Shown here piece after piece: positions 52,806 to 64,000 of a stretch of 64,000 nt of DNA. Numbering within the stretch: the first letter of the stretch is position 1; each line of letters opens with the position of its first letter. The stretch covers positions 620,001 through 684,000 of the forward strand of contig NZ_JAMB01000001.1 in the NCBI RefSeq assembly GCF_000521805.1, read 5' to 3'. A program made the position numbers and the translations under genes. A model generated the notes under the pieces. The model saw nothing but the letters and a program-made list of their open reading frames with translations. It had not been told where the DNA came from and searched no databases. The stretch comes from Marinomonas ushuaiensis DSM 15871 (GTDB lineage: Bacteria > Pseudomonadota > Gammaproteobacteria > Pseudomonadales > Marinomonadaceae).

Positions 52806-54298
52806 GGGCGAAATGATTTACATTGTTTGATTAATGCATCTATGTCCATGTGTTGTTCTGTGCTGTCGGCGAGTCGGTTGATTTCGCTATCGCGGAATTG
52901 GTCGTAGTCAAAATGGTTGGCTTGGTTGACGCCAGCCCATTTTAATAATGTGTTGAGTGCTTCTGGGTGGTCAAATACGCCATGGAGGTAAGTGCCAATG
53001 ATTTTGTTGTCTTCTGAGACAAAGCCTTCGAGTTCACCGTTTTCTAACGTTGCAAAGTGGTTTACTTTATTCGAGAAGCGGGACACTCCTGAGTGTATTT
53101 CGTAGCCAGTAAGCTGACTAATATGGTTGCCTAGGTTGGAAATGTCTAGGTTGAGAGTACCTTGGCGTTGTTTGAGTTGTTTCTCTTCTTTGAGTTCCGT
53201 TTCCATGGGAATAAAGCCAAAGCCTTTGGCGTCTGTGTTCATATCTTTGTTTTCTAACCCAAGTGGATCTCGCAGAGTGTCTCCGAGCATTTGAAAGCCA
53301 CCGCAAATCCCAATCACCTTTCCACCGTATCTAAGATGTTTATTCAGATAGCTTTCCCAACCTTGTTCACGTAAAAAAGCGAGGTCGCTTTGTACGCTTT
53401 TGCTACCGGGTAAGATGATTAAATCTGCTGGTGGAATCGGTTGGTTTGCGCCAACCAAGGTAACTTGTACATCAGGGTGAAGGCGTAACGCGTCCCAGTC
53501 TGTGTGATTACTGGTGCGTGGCATGATTGGAATGACAATGTTGAGTTTCGTGTCGGTGTCCGTTTTGATTGGGCTTTTTGTGACGGCGTCTTCGGATTCA
53601 AGATGGAAGCCTGTGAGGTAAGGTAAAACGCCTAAAACGGGTTTTCCTGTGCGTTCTTCTAGCCAGTCTAAACCGGATTGCAGTAAGCTAATATCACCAC
53701 GAAAACGATTGATGACAAAGCCAATGACGCGATCTTGTTCACTTTGGCTGAGTAAATCCAGTGTGCCAACGAGGTGCGCAAACACGCCGCCTTTGTCGAT
53801 GTCTGCAATGATGATGACAGGGCAGTCGATGCTTTCTGCAAACCCCATGTTGGCGATATCGCGCGCGCGTAAATTGATTTCAGCTGGACTGCCAGCGCCT
53901 TCGATCAGCACGGCTTCGTATTGTTCGGCAAGTCGATAATAAGATTCCAGCGCGGCTTCTTTGGCGATACTTTTGTATTCGTGATAGCCAACAGCATTCA
54001 TGTTACCAATGGCTTTGCCTTGGATAATGACTTGTGCGCCGGTGTCTGTGTTTGGTTTTAGTAAAATGGGATTCATGTCTACGTGAGGTTCTAAACCTGC
54101 TGCATAGGCTTGTACTGCTTGTGCTCGACCGATTTCATTACCATCGTTTGTTACGGCACTGTTTAACGCCATGTTTTGTGGCTTGAAAGGTGCGACTTGT
54201 ATTCCGCGTCGTGCAAACAAACGACACAAGGCCGTGACTAAAGTACTTTTTCCGGCGTCCGAGGTGGTGCCTTGGACCATTAAGCTAAAAGCTGGCAT
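52802..54298 (-). CDS. cobQ: Cobyric acid synthase
   Basis: 498 residues. An N-terminal ATP-binding domain with [20 protein letters not shown] (about 9-28) is followed by [11 protein letters not shown] and the substrate segment [20 protein letters not shown] (about 138-157). A C-terminal class I glutaminase-like domain has the catalytic Cys in [10 protein letters not shown] (near 331) and His in [12 protein letters not shown]. It amidates four side chains of adenosyl-cobyrinate diamide. The gene diverges from cbiB with only 64 bases between. Its stop codon lies in an intergenic repeat. Confidence 0.95.
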   Translation of the reverse strand: MPAFSLMVQGTTSDAGKSTLVTALCRLFARRGIQVAPFKPQNMALNSAVTNDGNEIGRAQAVQAYAAGLEPHVDMNPILLKPNTDTGAQVIIQGKAIGNMNAVGYHEYKSIAKEAALESYYRLAEQYEAVLIEGAGSPAEINLRARDIANMGFAESIDCPVIIIADIDKGGVFAHLVGTLDLLSQSEQDRVIGFVINRFRGDISLLQSGLDWLEERTGKPVLGVLPYLTGFHLESEDAVTKSPIKTDTDTKLNIVIPIMPRTSNHTDWDALRLHPDVQVTLVGANQPIPPADLIILPGSKSVQSDLAFLREQGWESYLNKHLRYGGKVIGICGGFQMLGDTLRDPLGLENKDMNTDAKGFGFIPMETELKEEKQLKQRQGTLNLDISNLGNHISQLTGYEIHSGVSRFSNKVNHFATLENGELEGFVSEDNKIIGTYLHGVFDHPEALNTLLKWAGVNQANHFDYDQFRDSEINRLADSTEQHMDIDALIKQCKSFRP

Positions 54299-54362
54299 TC
54301 AGTTCATCACGCTTTAAATCAATAAGGTGATAGAATTCTACCTTACCTTCTTGTCTTGTTAA

Positions 54363-55370
54363 GTGAAAAAACGACCTATATTTATGATCCTTTCTAATTC
54401 AGACAGTATTTTTGATAGTTTCTTCTCAGTTTTCTCCACCACGAGCCTTATTCTACTGGCGGCCTTGTTATTGGATCGACTCTTAGGGGAGCCGAAAAGC
54501 TGGCATCCGTTGATTTGGTTTGGCCGTTGGGTTGATCTCTGTAAAACCTATACAAAGTTGCCTTTGGATTACGATGAAAAACAACAACGCAGCGCAGGTG
54601 TATTGGCTTGGTCATTGGCGGTTGTGCCTTGGTTGGTGATGTTAATGGCTTTGTTTTGGGTTCTGCCAAATTGGCTCGACAATGTGTTGTCTACCATCGT
54701 GCTGTATTTCGCCATCGGTTGGCAAAGTCTACGGGAACACGCTTTAGCGATTTTTGATCCACTCGAAAAACATAACATTGAAGATGCCCGTTCCGCTGTG
54801 AGTCGAATCGTTAGCCGAGACACGGAAAACCTGAGTGAGTCTGACGTGGCAAAAGCTGGCATTGAGTCTGTCTTGGAAAACGGCAGTGATGCGATTTTTG
54901 CACCGATCTTTTGGTTTTTAATCTTGGGTGCGCCGGGCGTTTTACTGTATCGATTGGCGAATACGTTGGACGCTATGTGGGGATACAAAACGGACGAGTT
55001 ATTACATTTCGGTTGGTTCGCGGCTCGTTTTGATGATGTGTTGAATTATCTTCCTGCTCGTTTGGTTGTTTATACCTATGGCGCTTGTGGTTATTGGCAA
55101 GGTGCGATTCAAAGTGCGCGTGAACCTTCGGCACGTTGGAAAAGTCCAAACGCTGGCCCTGTGATGGCGGCTGGCGCGGGTGCATTAGGTATTCAATTGG
55201 GTGGCGAAGCGCCATATTTTGGTAAAATGGAAACGCGTCCTGTGCTGGGTGTTGAAAATCCAAATGCTGAAAAAAGCCAAACGCCTTCAATCCAAGATTT
55301 AAAATTGGCTATCTTGCTGGTGGATAAAAGCGTGTATTTGTGGAGTTTGATTATATGTCTTCTGTTCTAA
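54363..55370 (+). CDS. cbiB: Adenosylcobinamide-phosphate synthase, CbiB/CobD
   Basis: 335 residues, a multi-helix membrane protein. LLDRLLGEPKSWHPLIWFGR (about 36-55) is the family's conserved N-terminal motif. VSRIVSRDTENLSESDVAKA (about 140-159) and NTLDAMWGYKTDELLHFGW (about 199-217) follow, with the RYxDFG-like FAARFDDVLNYLPARL. It joins aminopropanol phosphate to cobyric acid. GTG 54363 or ATG 54384 could be the start; neither has a good ribosome site. It overlaps the aminotransferase-like gene downstream, so the pathway genes are coupled. Confidence 0.93.
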   Translation: MKKRPIFMILSNSDSIFDSFFSVFSTTSLILLAALLLDRLLGEPKSWHPLIWFGRWVDLCKTYTKLPLDYDEKQQRSAGVLAWSLAVVPWLVMLMALFWVLPNWLDNVLSTIVLYFAIGWQSLREHALAIFDPLEKHNIEDARSAVSRIVSRDTENLSESDVAKAGIESVLENGSDAIFAPIFWFLILGAPGVLLYRLANTLDAMWGYKTDELLHFGWFAARFDDVLNYLPARLVVYTYGACGYWQGAIQSAREPSARWKSPNAGPVMAAGAGALGIQLGGEAPYFGKMETRPVLGVENPNAEKSQTPSIQDLKLAILLVDKSVYLWSLIICLLF

Positions 55371-56485
55371 TATCTAATCAATTATTGACTAATCTAAGCC
55401 AGCAACCACCGAAGCACGGTGGAGATCTAGCTTATTGGCAACGAAAAGTCGGTGATGATGCCTTGAACTGGTTGGATCTGTCTTCTGCCTGTAATCGTGA
55501 ACCTTGGCCGATTCCCATAATAGATCCTGAGCTTTGGATGGCGTTGCCTGACCAAGCTATTTTGTTAGATTCTGCAGAAAAGTATTATGGCCGTCGCCCG
55601 AATGCTCTTGGTGCTGGTTCACAGCATATTATTGAATCCTTACCTTTGTTAATAAAAGAAAACCTTCTGGTAAAAGAAAGCCGAGCGCTGAAAAACAGCA
55701 TTGTCATGGTGCCACGAGTCGGTTACCAAGAGCATGCTTTTGCTTGGCAAAAATGGGGATTCGAATTGGCCTATTACGATTCGGTTGAAACCTTACTCGA
55801 GCAAGAATTTGCTGTTGCTGTGATCATTCAGCCTAATAATCCGACAGGAGAGTGGGTGACAAATGATGAACTGTTGGCTTTGATTGACCATGCAGAACAA
55901 CAAGGTGCGAGTTTGATAGTAGATGAAGCTTTTGTTGATCCTTGCCCTGAGCTTAGTTTGTTGGCTCAATGTAATCATGACCAATGGCCTGAGTCTTTAT
56001 TTGTGCTGAGATCGGTTGGTAAGTTCTTTGGTTTGGCTGGTGCTCGTGTTGGTTTTGTTTTTTGTGCTGAAAAATGGCAAAAGGTTTTAAAAAATTTAAT
56101 AGGGCCTTGGCCTGTTGCCACGCCGAGCTTGCATTTAGTGAGTTTGGCGTTTGCTGATGTTGAATGGCAAAGACAAGCATTTGGCTCTTTAAAGCAACGT
56201 CAGGCGGCTTTTGTTGAACGAGTGATGCCGAAATTCAATACGATTTTTGATTCTCAAGACAGTGTGGTGAATTCTTTGTTTATCACTTGGCGTCTGGATA
56301 GCGATGAATGTGCAGAGCAGATTTTTAACCTGTTGCATCAGGTTGGTATTCATACTCGACTAGGCGAAGGTTGGATTCGTGTGGCGTTACCTGCAATGGA
56401 CGAAATGGATAGGCTAGATAAAGCCCTTATTCGGCTATTAAAAAGCGCAGGAAGTGTCGAGTTCACAAGAGGAGAGCTAGGATGA
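55355..56485 (+). CDS. Threonine-phosphate decarboxylase (CobC/CobD-type PLP enzyme)
   Basis: About 376 residues in the HisC-like aminotransferase fold. KHGGDLAYWQRK (about 20-31) and LDLSSACNREPWP match the cobalamin decarboxylase group. VIIQPNNPTGEW (about 156-167) binds the cofactor, and LRSVGKFFGLAGARVGF (about 218-234) carries the Schiff-base Lys near 223. It makes aminopropanol phosphate from threonine phosphate, the substrate of CbiB. GGAG nine bases before the ATG at 55355 supports that start over GTG 55340. It overlaps cbiB and, by ATGA, cobU. Confidence 0.88.
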   Translation: MSSVLISNQLLTNLSQQPPKHGGDLAYWQRKVGDDALNWLDLSSACNREPWPIPIIDPELWMALPDQAILLDSAEKYYGRRPNALGAGSQHIIESLPLLIKENLLVKESRALKNSIVMVPRVGYQEHAFAWQKWGFELAYYDSVETLLEQEFAVAVIIQPNNPTGEWVTNDELLALIDHAEQQGASLIVDEAFVDPCPELSLLAQCNHDQWPESLFVLRSVGKFFGLAGARVGFVFCAEKWQKVLKNLIGPWPVATPSLHLVSLAFADVEWQRQAFGSLKQRQAAFVERVMPKFNTIFDSQDSVVNSLFITWRLDSDECAEQIFNLLHQVGIHTRLGEGWIRVALPAMDEMDRLDKALIRLLKSAGSVEFTRGELG

Positions 56486-57000
56486 AACATTTAGTCCTTG
56501 GTGGTATTCGCAGTGGCAAAAGTGCCTTTGCTCAGGAACAAGTCGCTCAATTAGGTAAACCTGTGTGTTATGTGGCGACTTCCCAAGTGTGGGATGACGA
56601 CATGGAAAAGCGAGTCCAATTGCATAAGGAAAACCGTCCTTCCGAGTGGCGTGTAATTGAAGAGCCTCTAGCGCTGGCGAGCGTATTAGAGTCGCTCAAC
56701 TCACCAGAGCAAGCAGTTATTGTTGAATGCTTTACCTTATGGCTGACGAATTTACTGTGCTTAGAAGATGAGGCGCGTTTGGCAGAAGAAAAATCCGCGT
56801 TATTAAAAGTCGTTGAAAATTTCCAAGGTGACTTGGTGTTGGTGTCTAGCGAAGTCGGTTTGGGTATTATACCAATGAACGCTCTGGCAAGACGTTTCGC
56901 TGACGAAGCCGGTGAAATGAACCAAACTTTGGCTAAATTGACCAATCGGGTAACTTTTGTTGCGGCAGGACTACCTATGCCGTTAAAATCTCACCCTTAA
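56482..57000 (+). CDS. cobU: Adenosylcobinamide kinase / guanylyltransferase
   Basis: 172 residues, the usual CobU/CobP size. The P-loop GGIRSGKSAFAQ is at about 6-17. CYVATSQVWDDDMEKRVQLH (about 29-48) and the phosphohistidine-type KENRPSEW follow, and LVSSEVGLGIIPMNALARRF (about 123-142) closes the active site. It phosphorylates adenosylcobinamide and attaches GMP. It overlaps the decarboxylase stop. The following cobS, cobC and cobT genes are absent from the window; gpt follows after 31 bases. Confidence 0.93.
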   Translation: MKHLVLGGIRSGKSAFAQEQVAQLGKPVCYVATSQVWDDDMEKRVQLHKENRPSEWRVIEEPLALASVLESLNSPEQAVIVECFTLWLTNLLCLEDEARLAEEKSALLKVVENFQGDLVLVSSEVGLGIIPMNALARRFADEAGEMNQTLAKLTNRVTFVAAGLPMPLKSHP

Positions 57001-57031
57001 AAACTGACCGCATACAATCGTAGGAACTTTA

Positions 57032-57529
57032 ATGACCCCTTATTCAAAAGATTTCCCTGTTTCATGGGAAGAGTTACATAGAAATGCACGTGCTTTGTCT
57101 TGGCGTTTGCTTGAGCAAGGACCTTGGAAAGGCATTATTGCGATTACGCGTGGCGGCTTAGTTCCTGCTGCTATTCTGTGTCGTGAAATGGACATTCGTT
57201 TGATCGATACGATTTGCGTTGTTAGCTACAAAGATGGTGAAGCTGGTGAAGGCGCTATAAAGCAAGGCGAATTGAATGTCTTAAAAGGCGTTGAGGGGGA
57301 TGGCGAAGGTTTCATCCTAATTGATGACCTTGTTGATACCGGTCGTACGGCAGCGAAAGTTCGCGAAATGTTGCCAAAAGCGCATTTTGCAACGATTTAC
57401 GCAAAACCTGCAGGCAAGCCTTTAGTGGATACTTTTGTCACTGAAGTCAGTCAAGATACGTGGATTCGTTTCCCTTGGGATATGGAGTACACTTTCTCAA
57501 CGCCACTTGCCGACCGTCAAGGCAAGTAA
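57032..57529 (+). CDS. gpt: Xanthine-guanine phosphoribosyltransferase
   Basis: 165 residues. [20 protein letters not shown] (about 45-64) and the PRPP-binding [14 protein letters not shown] (about 92-105) are typical of Gpt, as is the C-terminal [16 protein letters not shown]. It salvages guanine, xanthine and hypoxanthine. It lies 31 bases after cobU, possibly in the same transcript, and is followed by a clear terminator. Making a purine salvage enzyme with GTP-using CobU may be coincidental. Confidence 0.95.
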   Translation: MTPYSKDFPVSWEELHRNARALSWRLLEQGPWKGIIAITRGGLVPAAILCREMDIRLIDTICVVSYKDGEAGEGAIKQGELNVLKGVEGDGEGFILIDDLVDTGRTAAKVREMLPKAHFATIYAKPAGKPLVDTFVTEVSQDTWIRFPWDMEYTFSTPLADRQGK

Positions 57530-57574
57530 GCACTATTCCTTTCGCGTTTATCCTTATTGATGCTTTACAAAATG

Positions 57575-57615
57575 AAACGAGAGATCTTGCAAACGATACA
57601 AATCTCTCGTTTTTA
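57575..57615 (+). terminator. Intrinsic terminator after gpt
   Basis: AAACGAGAGAT (57575-57585) pairs perfectly with ATCTCTCGTTT (57602-57612) around a 16-base loop, followed by TTTATT. It ends the cob-gpt transcript. Confidence 0.85.
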
Positions 57616-57736
57616 TTGCATTTTTTTTAAGCTAAATTTATTAATACGTCATTTGTTTGCAAAGCCTTTTGCCTAAAAGGTATGCGTTTAGAATGTTTGG
57701 TTTCTTATTACCTCAATCCAAAAAAAGGGTTTTAAT

Positions 57737-58144
57737 ATGTGTAAAACACTAGTTAGAGCAATGGTTGCAAGTGCGCTTATGTTGGTATTCTCGCTTCCTG
57801 CATGGGCTGAAGGAACAATCGCTAGAGCCCAATTTTCAACAGATGTTATCGACAGAGAACCAATTGATGATATTGGACCTACGGTAAAAGTCGAATACGG
57901 TGAAATCCAAAAGGTGTATTTTTTTACTGATTTACGAGACATGTCTGGTACACGAGTCGTACATCGTTGGACATTAGATGGTGATAGTCAGGCGGAAGTT
58001 GCGTTTGATATTGGTGGAGACCGCTGGCGTGTATGGTCAAGTAAGCGCTTATTGCCAGGCTTTGATGGTAAGTGGGCTGTTGAAATTGTCCAAGATGGCG
58101 AAATAATTGAAACTCGCTCGTTTGATTATGTGGATGACTATTAA
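57737..58144 (+). CDS. DUF2914 protein, exported
   Basis: 135 residues. A signal peptide (about 1-24, ending PAWA) is followed by one compact domain. ARAQFSTDVIDREPID opens it and VYFFTDLRDMSGTRVVHRW (about 55-73) is the family's central motif. The end reads WRVWSSKRLLPGFDGKWAVE then IVQDGE (about 94-119). This matches DUF2914, of unknown function. It follows the gpt terminator with its own leader and is not obviously in an operon with the next gene. Confidence 0.85.
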   Translation: MCKTLVRAMVASALMLVFSLPAWAEGTIARAQFSTDVIDREPIDDIGPTVKVEYGEIQKVYFFTDLRDMSGTRVVHRWTLDGDSQAEVAFDIGGDRWRVWSSKRLLPGFDGKWAVEIVQDGEIIETRSFDYVDDY

Positions 58145-58230
58145 AAAATAAGGCATGCTTGGTTTTCGAATTGCCTTTACCTTGTTTGAGTGGCTAATGT
58201 GCTACTTAGACTGATTAGTTAGGAGCATTT

Positions 58231-58563
58231 ATGCCACATATACGTGTTCGCGGAATAGCCTTTGACGAATTAGAGTCTGTGTCCGACATTCTTATTGAAA
58301 ATTTAGCCGAAGTAACTGATACCCCCAATTCCCACTTTACCCTTGAATACCAATCAACAACTTATCTTGCTGTTGGTGGTGCTTCTCCTGCGTATCCATT
58401 TTTTGATTTTTTGTGGTTTGATCGAGGTGATGAAATAAAGCAAAAAGTCGCTTTGATTTTCGAAGAATTATTTCGACCGCTTGTCGACAGAGGACAAGAT
58501 ATCACCGTTTTGTTTCATGATCTTCAAGGCAAAGATTATTACGAAAACGGCGAACATTTTTAG
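58231..58563 (+). CDS. DUF1904 family protein
   Basis: 110 residues. PHIRVRGIAFDELESVS (about 2-18), FFDFLWFDRGDEIKQKVALI (about 77-96 by codon position, slightly earlier in the protein) and the end VLFHDLQGKDYYENGEHF match DUF1904. This is a small family with a tautomerase-like fold and unknown function. An AGGAG about six bases upstream supports the start. A hairpin repeat follows its stop, facing the end of the arginine operon. Confidence 0.85.
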   Translation: MPHIRVRGIAFDELESVSDILIENLAEVTDTPNSHFTLEYQSTTYLAVGGASPAYPFFDFLWFDRGDEIKQKVALIFEELFRPLVDRGQDITVLFHDLQGKDYYENGEHF

Positions 58564-58581
58564 GTTTAATCATCATTTTGG

Positions 58582-58599
58582 GTCGGGATTTATCCCGAC
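58582..58599. repeat. Short palindrome, family 1-like copy / terminator
   Basis: GTCGGGAT-TT-ATCCCGAC is a perfect 8-2-8 hairpin between convergent DUF1904 and astB. It shares the GTCGG...CCGAC frame with the family 1 repeats. Confidence 0.6.
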
Positions 58600-58610
58600 A
58601 CAGGGGGTTG

Positions 58611-59957
58611 TTATCTTTGGAAATCGTAAATGCTGCCGAGGTTCATTATCTGAGTCAGTTCATCCAGAGCATTGCGGCTTTCAATGAGTAGTTGAGGGTC
58701 GGCTAGGTCAGCTTCTCTCAATTCATCACGATAATGTTTGTCTATCCATAGGTTTAACCGTTCAAACAATGCGTTGTTCATTAATGTTGCTGGATTAATG
58801 GCACTACGTTCTGTTTCGGTTAACGCAACGCGTAAACGTAGACAAGCCGGTCCACCACCGTTACTCATACTTTGTTTGAGGTCAAATACCTTCACTTCTG
58901 TGATGGGTGACTTGTCTGATACTAATTCATTTAGGTAACGCCAAACCGCAGGGTTGTTTTCACACTCACCGGGGACGATTAACACCATGTCGTTGTCGCC
59001 ACGGCTTAATAGCTGACTGTTAAACAAGTAAGAGCTAATGCAATCTTGTACTGAAACCGCATTGCTTGGTACTTCAATCAAGTGCAATTCTGATGCTCTT
59101 TCTCCCCAAGCAGTTTGTAAATCTTGCTTCATTTTTGCGGTATCAAGAAACGCTTCTTGATGATAAAAGTGTGCGTTGCGATTACCGACGGCAATAACAT
59201 CATTGTGGAATACGCCAGCGTCGATTACCGCTGGATTCTGCTGAGCATAAACCACTTGTCCTTCAGATAAACCATGGATGCGAGCAACAGCCTGAGAAGC
59301 TTCTAACGTATGACGAGCTGGAAATTTCATCGGACGTGGCGCGTTGTGATTAAAGGCTTCCATACCGTAAACAAAAAATTCTATGCCTTGTTCGCCATAC
59401 TGATCGCAAAACCGCGAGTGGTTGGCGGCGCCTTCATCACCGAAATGCTCAACACTTGGTAAAGCAGGATGATGAGCAAAATGCGCTTCGTTGTTGAAGG
59501 TCGCTTGTAGAATAGCACCAGTGGTTTCATGTTCAATTGAACGATGAAACTTGTTAACCAAGTTCGCGGGTGTGAAATGCACGCGCCCGTCAGTTGTATC
59601 ACCACTTGGTGAAACGGTGGCAGCGTTGGCTGTCCACATGCAGGAAGCAGAGCTTACCGCCGCTAAGAGTTTAGGTGCTTGTTTTGCAACTTGTTGTAAG
59701 ACATTTGCATCGCTGCCAGTAAAGCCCAGTTTGCGCAGCGTAGGAATATGTGGGCGCTCGTGAGGCGCCAAGACGCCTTGCACAAAGCCCATATCCGCCA
59801 AGGCTTTCATTTTAGTTAAGCCTTGTTTTGCTGCCGCTTTTGGGTTGGAAGCGCGAGCCGAGTTATTCAATGAAGCGACATTACCAAAGGAAAGGCCGCT
59901 GTAATTGTGGGTTGGTCCCACTAAACCGTCAAAATTGGCTTCTGTTGCTTTATTCAT
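58611..59957 (-). CDS. astB: N-succinylarginine dihydrolase
   Basis: About 448 residues. [20 protein letters not shown] is the conserved AstB start. [31 protein letters not shown] and the C-terminal [15 protein letters not shown] (catalytic Cys) are diagnostic. It hydrolyses succinylarginine to succinylornithine, ammonia and CO2 in the AST pathway. The frame is open to ATG 59987, but the ATG at 59957 gives the family N-terminus; ribosome sites are weak for both. It follows astD in the operon. No astE follows it before the convergent DUF1904 gene. Confidence 0.94.
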   Translation of the reverse strand: MNKATEANFDGLVGPTHNYSGLSFGNVASLNNSARASNPKAAAKQGLTKMKALADMGFVQGVLAPHERPHIPTLRKLGFTGSDANVLQQVAKQAPKLLAAVSSASCMWTANAATVSPSGDTTDGRVHFTPANLVNKFHRSIEHETTGAILQATFNNEAHFAHHPALPSVEHFGDEGAANHSRFCDQYGEQGIEFFVYGMEAFNHNAPRPMKFPARHTLEASQAVARIHGLSEGQVVYAQQNPAVIDAGVFHNDVIAVGNRNAHFYHQEAFLDTAKMKQDLQTAWGERASELHLIEVPSNAVSVQDCISSYLFNSQLLSRGDNDMVLIVPGECENNPAVWRYLNELVSDKSPITEVKVFDLKQSMSNGGGPACLRLRVALTETERSAINPATLMNNALFERLNLWIDKHYRDELREADLADPQLLIESRNALDELTQIMNLGSIYDFQR

Positions 59958-59994
59958 AATCGTTGCTCTGTTCATTGTTGATGACAACTAAGGT

Positions 59995-62519
<2,525 letters not shown>

Positions 62520-62625
62520 GATTGAAATCCTCTAGAATTCAGTAGGGCTGCAGTAAGAATTATTGGGAGACACATTTGTTTAAGCGCTCTTTTTTAATCA
62601 ATACTGCAACGTAAAAGACATAATT

Positions 62626-62775
62626 TAATAGAAACCTTTGCACGACTACTGCGCTTGCTAATACTTTGTTAAAAACAGGCTCAAAATACTCATTTATAAC
62701 CCATAAACTCGGTTTTCTCGTCTGTTTTTGCCTTGTCTTAACTTCGCTCGTTGCTTCGTGCAAAGGCCTCTAATA
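62626..62775. mobile_element. 140-bp MITE-like element with 5-bp target duplication
   Basis: Terminal inverted repeats GAAACCTTTGCACGA (62631-62645) and TCGTGCAAAGGCCTC (62756-62770) match at 13 of 15 positions. Both are flanked directly by TAATA (62626-62630 and 62771-62775). The inside has no transposase. The ends remind me of IS5-group elements, which could mobilise it, but this is from memory. It lies 4 bases after the aruF stop, between aruF and aruG. Confidence 0.75.
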
Positions 62776-62779
62776 GTGT

Positions 62780-63793
62780 TTAAAGTTTGGCCCACTGAAT
62801 CTTATGACCAGATGAAATAGCCAATCGCTCTTGGGTTGTTTGTTCGAGCCCTAAGCCTGCTGTTTGATATTCAGCAGGAGCCGCTGTCACGCGAAAGTTT
62901 TCTAAATGACCGGCTGAGATAATGTGCATCGCGCCTTTTGATGTTTCAGTCAGTGTTAATGCTTTGCCTGTTTTTTGAGTGGCAATGGTCGTTAAGCTCT
63001 CTGTACGAGCTTCAATAGTTGGTCCAGCATCAAAAATGTCTATGTAGCCACGGAATTCAAATCCTTCATCCATCAATATATCTGCGCTTTGGCTAGAGTC
63101 TTCATGAATCACACCAATAACATCTTGAGCATTTTCTGGAAGTGTTGGTACATAAATTGGGTAGCGTGGCATTAAATCCGCGATAAAATGTTTATTAGTG
63201 ACACCTGAAAGATAGTCTGCTTTTTGGAAGTCCATGGAGAAAAAATGTTTTCCAAGGGCATCCCAGAAGGCGGAATAACCGTGTTTGTCACTTTCACCAC
63301 GTAATTCTACAAATAGGCGCTTAGTGAAGCGTTCCGGATAACGGGCGATAAACAGTAATCTCGCCTTTGACAACAAAGACATGGCGGTTTGGTTTTGGTG
63401 AGCCTTGTCGACGACTAATGCCATAAGACGACTTGTGCCGCTGTAGTCGTGGCATAAGAAGAGCGCTGGAATTCGATTATGAATTTGCAGCTGTGGTGAT
63501 GCATGAACCACTTCATCAATGCGGTAACTATAAAAAGGCGTATCCACACCGACCATGGCATCTATTCCACAGCAACCAACGATGTCGTCTGTGCTGGTAT
63601 CAATCAGAACAAACAAGTAGGATTCATCCCCTGGTTGAACGACGTCAGTTTGAAAAGAGCGGCGTGAAGAGGCAATTTTATCGTTCAATCTGTCTCTGTT
63701 CGCAGGGAAATTAGTAATCCCAATGCCAGCCTGTTGAGCAAGACGTTCTAGTGCAGGAAGATCAGCAAAATCCACAGGGCGTACTAGATACAT
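62780..63793 (-). CDS. aruF: Arginine N-succinyltransferase, alpha-type subunit (AruF-like)
   Basis: 337 residues of the AstA family, clearly a paralogue of its neighbour. MYLVRPVDFADLPALERLAQ then AGIGITNFPANRDRL (about 1-36), FYSYRIDEVVHASPQLQIHN, LSKARLLFIARYPERFTKRL and FEFRGYIDIFDAGPTIEART are present. It is the first aru gene in the window on the minus strand. The order aruF-aruG-aruD-aruB follows Pseudomonas; aruC and aruE are not present here. A 157-base gap to the next, divergent gene should hold the operon promoter. Confidence 0.92.
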   Translation of the reverse strand: MYLVRPVDFADLPALERLAQQAGIGITNFPANRDRLNDKIASSRRSFQTDVVQPGDESYLFVLIDTSTDDIVGCCGIDAMVGVDTPFYSYRIDEVVHASPQLQIHNRIPALFLCHDYSGTSRLMALVVDKAHQNQTAMSLLSKARLLFIARYPERFTKRLFVELRGESDKHGYSAFWDALGKHFFSMDFQKADYLSGVTNKHFIADLMPRYPIYVPTLPENAQDVIGVIHEDSSQSADILMDEGFEFRGYIDIFDAGPTIEARTESLTTIATQKTGKALTLTETSKGAMHIISAGHLENFRVTAAPAEYQTAGLGLEQTTQERLAISSGHKIQWAKL

Positions 63794-63950
63794 AGGAAGA
63801 TCCTGATATCGGTTAATGAGGTGATTATATGTTTGGTATTATTGCTGAGTTATAGAAAAGGCGTAAGAGTTAAACTTTCGAATTCGCGACAGTTTTTTCT
63901 AAATATTGGCGTATTTTTGTCGATTTTTTAAAAGTATAGAGAGTTAAGGT

Positions 63951-64000
63951 ATGAAGCAAGGCGTTTATCAACATTATAAAGGTGCAGAATATTGGGTTGA
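63951..64000 (+). CDS. N-terminal fragment of a DUF1653-type protein
   Basis: The frame starts at ATG 63951 and runs off the window. The 16 visible residues, MKQGVYQHYKGAEYWV, match the start of small DUF1653 proteins (pattern G-x-Y-x-H-Y-K-G-x-x-Y). It is divergent from aruF. AAGG lies close before the ATG. Confidence 0.6.
   Translation, partial: MKQGVYQHYKGAEYWV

Noticed and set aside
54299-54362. Cobalamin riboswitch between cobQ and cbiB
   Set aside because: The 64-base divergent gap is far too short for a B12 riboswitch and shows no B12-box-like sequence.
54569-54988. 139-codon minus-strand frame inside cbiB
   Set aside because: It is antisense to a well-supported cbiB whose motifs and neighbours are intact.
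62560-62763. 67-codon minus-strand frame between aruG and aruF
   Set aside because: It lies almost wholly in the MITE-like element and has no family resemblance.

Overview
The window looks like a chromosomal segment of a marine gammaproteobacterium close to Marinomonas (Oceanospirillales). This is an inference from gene content (aru/ast arginine catabolism with two succinyltransferase subunits, a cob cluster joined to gpt, DUF1904, DUF2914 and LysO genes) and from moderate to low GC. No rRNA or tRNA gene was seen. Most of the window (about 5.4 to 48.9 kb) builds and exports surface polysaccharide, with housekeeping genes on both sides.

Layout. 0-4.8 kb: a type I secretion system (TolC-type channel, ABC exporter with a degenerate peptidase-like N-terminus, HlyD-type adaptor). 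4.9-5.3 kb: a small cupin. 5.4-9.6 kb, minus strand: a yjbEFGH/gfcABCD-type operon with an Ala/Gly/Thr repeat protein, a lipoprotein, a GfcC-like protein and a large YjbH. Reading away from it, 10-15.2 kb carries a Wzi-like outer-membrane protein, an 870-residue multi-SLBB export protein and a kinase-less Wzz. 15.5-21.2 kb: an EPS-associated MarR-type regulator with a readable promoter and operator, then UDP-GalA/UDP-GlcA and mannose-activation genes. 21.3-38 kb: an AT-rich, tightly packed, partly overlapping operon. It makes GDP-fucose, carries a BcbF/BcbE-like activation trio of unknown product, glycosyltransferases, a Wzx flippase, two proteins of unknown role, an alpha-1,2-fucosyltransferase and a Wzy polymerase. 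It ends in a wbpV-like gene plus a minimal phosphoglycosyltransferase, next to a truncated older initiating transferase. 38.2-41.3 kb: a WbpM-like dehydratase and GalE. 41.5-42.8 kb, minus: a WaaL-like ligase. 43.4-48.9 kb: a complete pseudaminic acid pathway (pseB, C, F, a fused GH, I).

From 49 kb on: an FKBP isomerase, a LysO-like exporter, a MATE pump, late cobalamin genes (cobQ divergent from cbiB, a CobC/CobD-like aminotransferase and cobU), gpt, DUF2914 and DUF1904 proteins, and a minus-strand aruF-aruG-aruD-aruB arginine succinyltransferase operon interrupted by a 140-bp MITE-like element.

Together the genes predict a complex capsule or O-antigen containing fucose, uronic acids, a QuiNAc/FucNAc-type initiating sugar and pseudaminic acid, plus one activated substituent that cannot be named from sequence. 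Other points of interest: families of intergenic hairpin repeats whose arms covary between copies, two of which supply stop codons to neighbouring genes; the scar of a swapped initiating transferase; and the MITE. Protein families were recognised from memory of motifs; no search was run.
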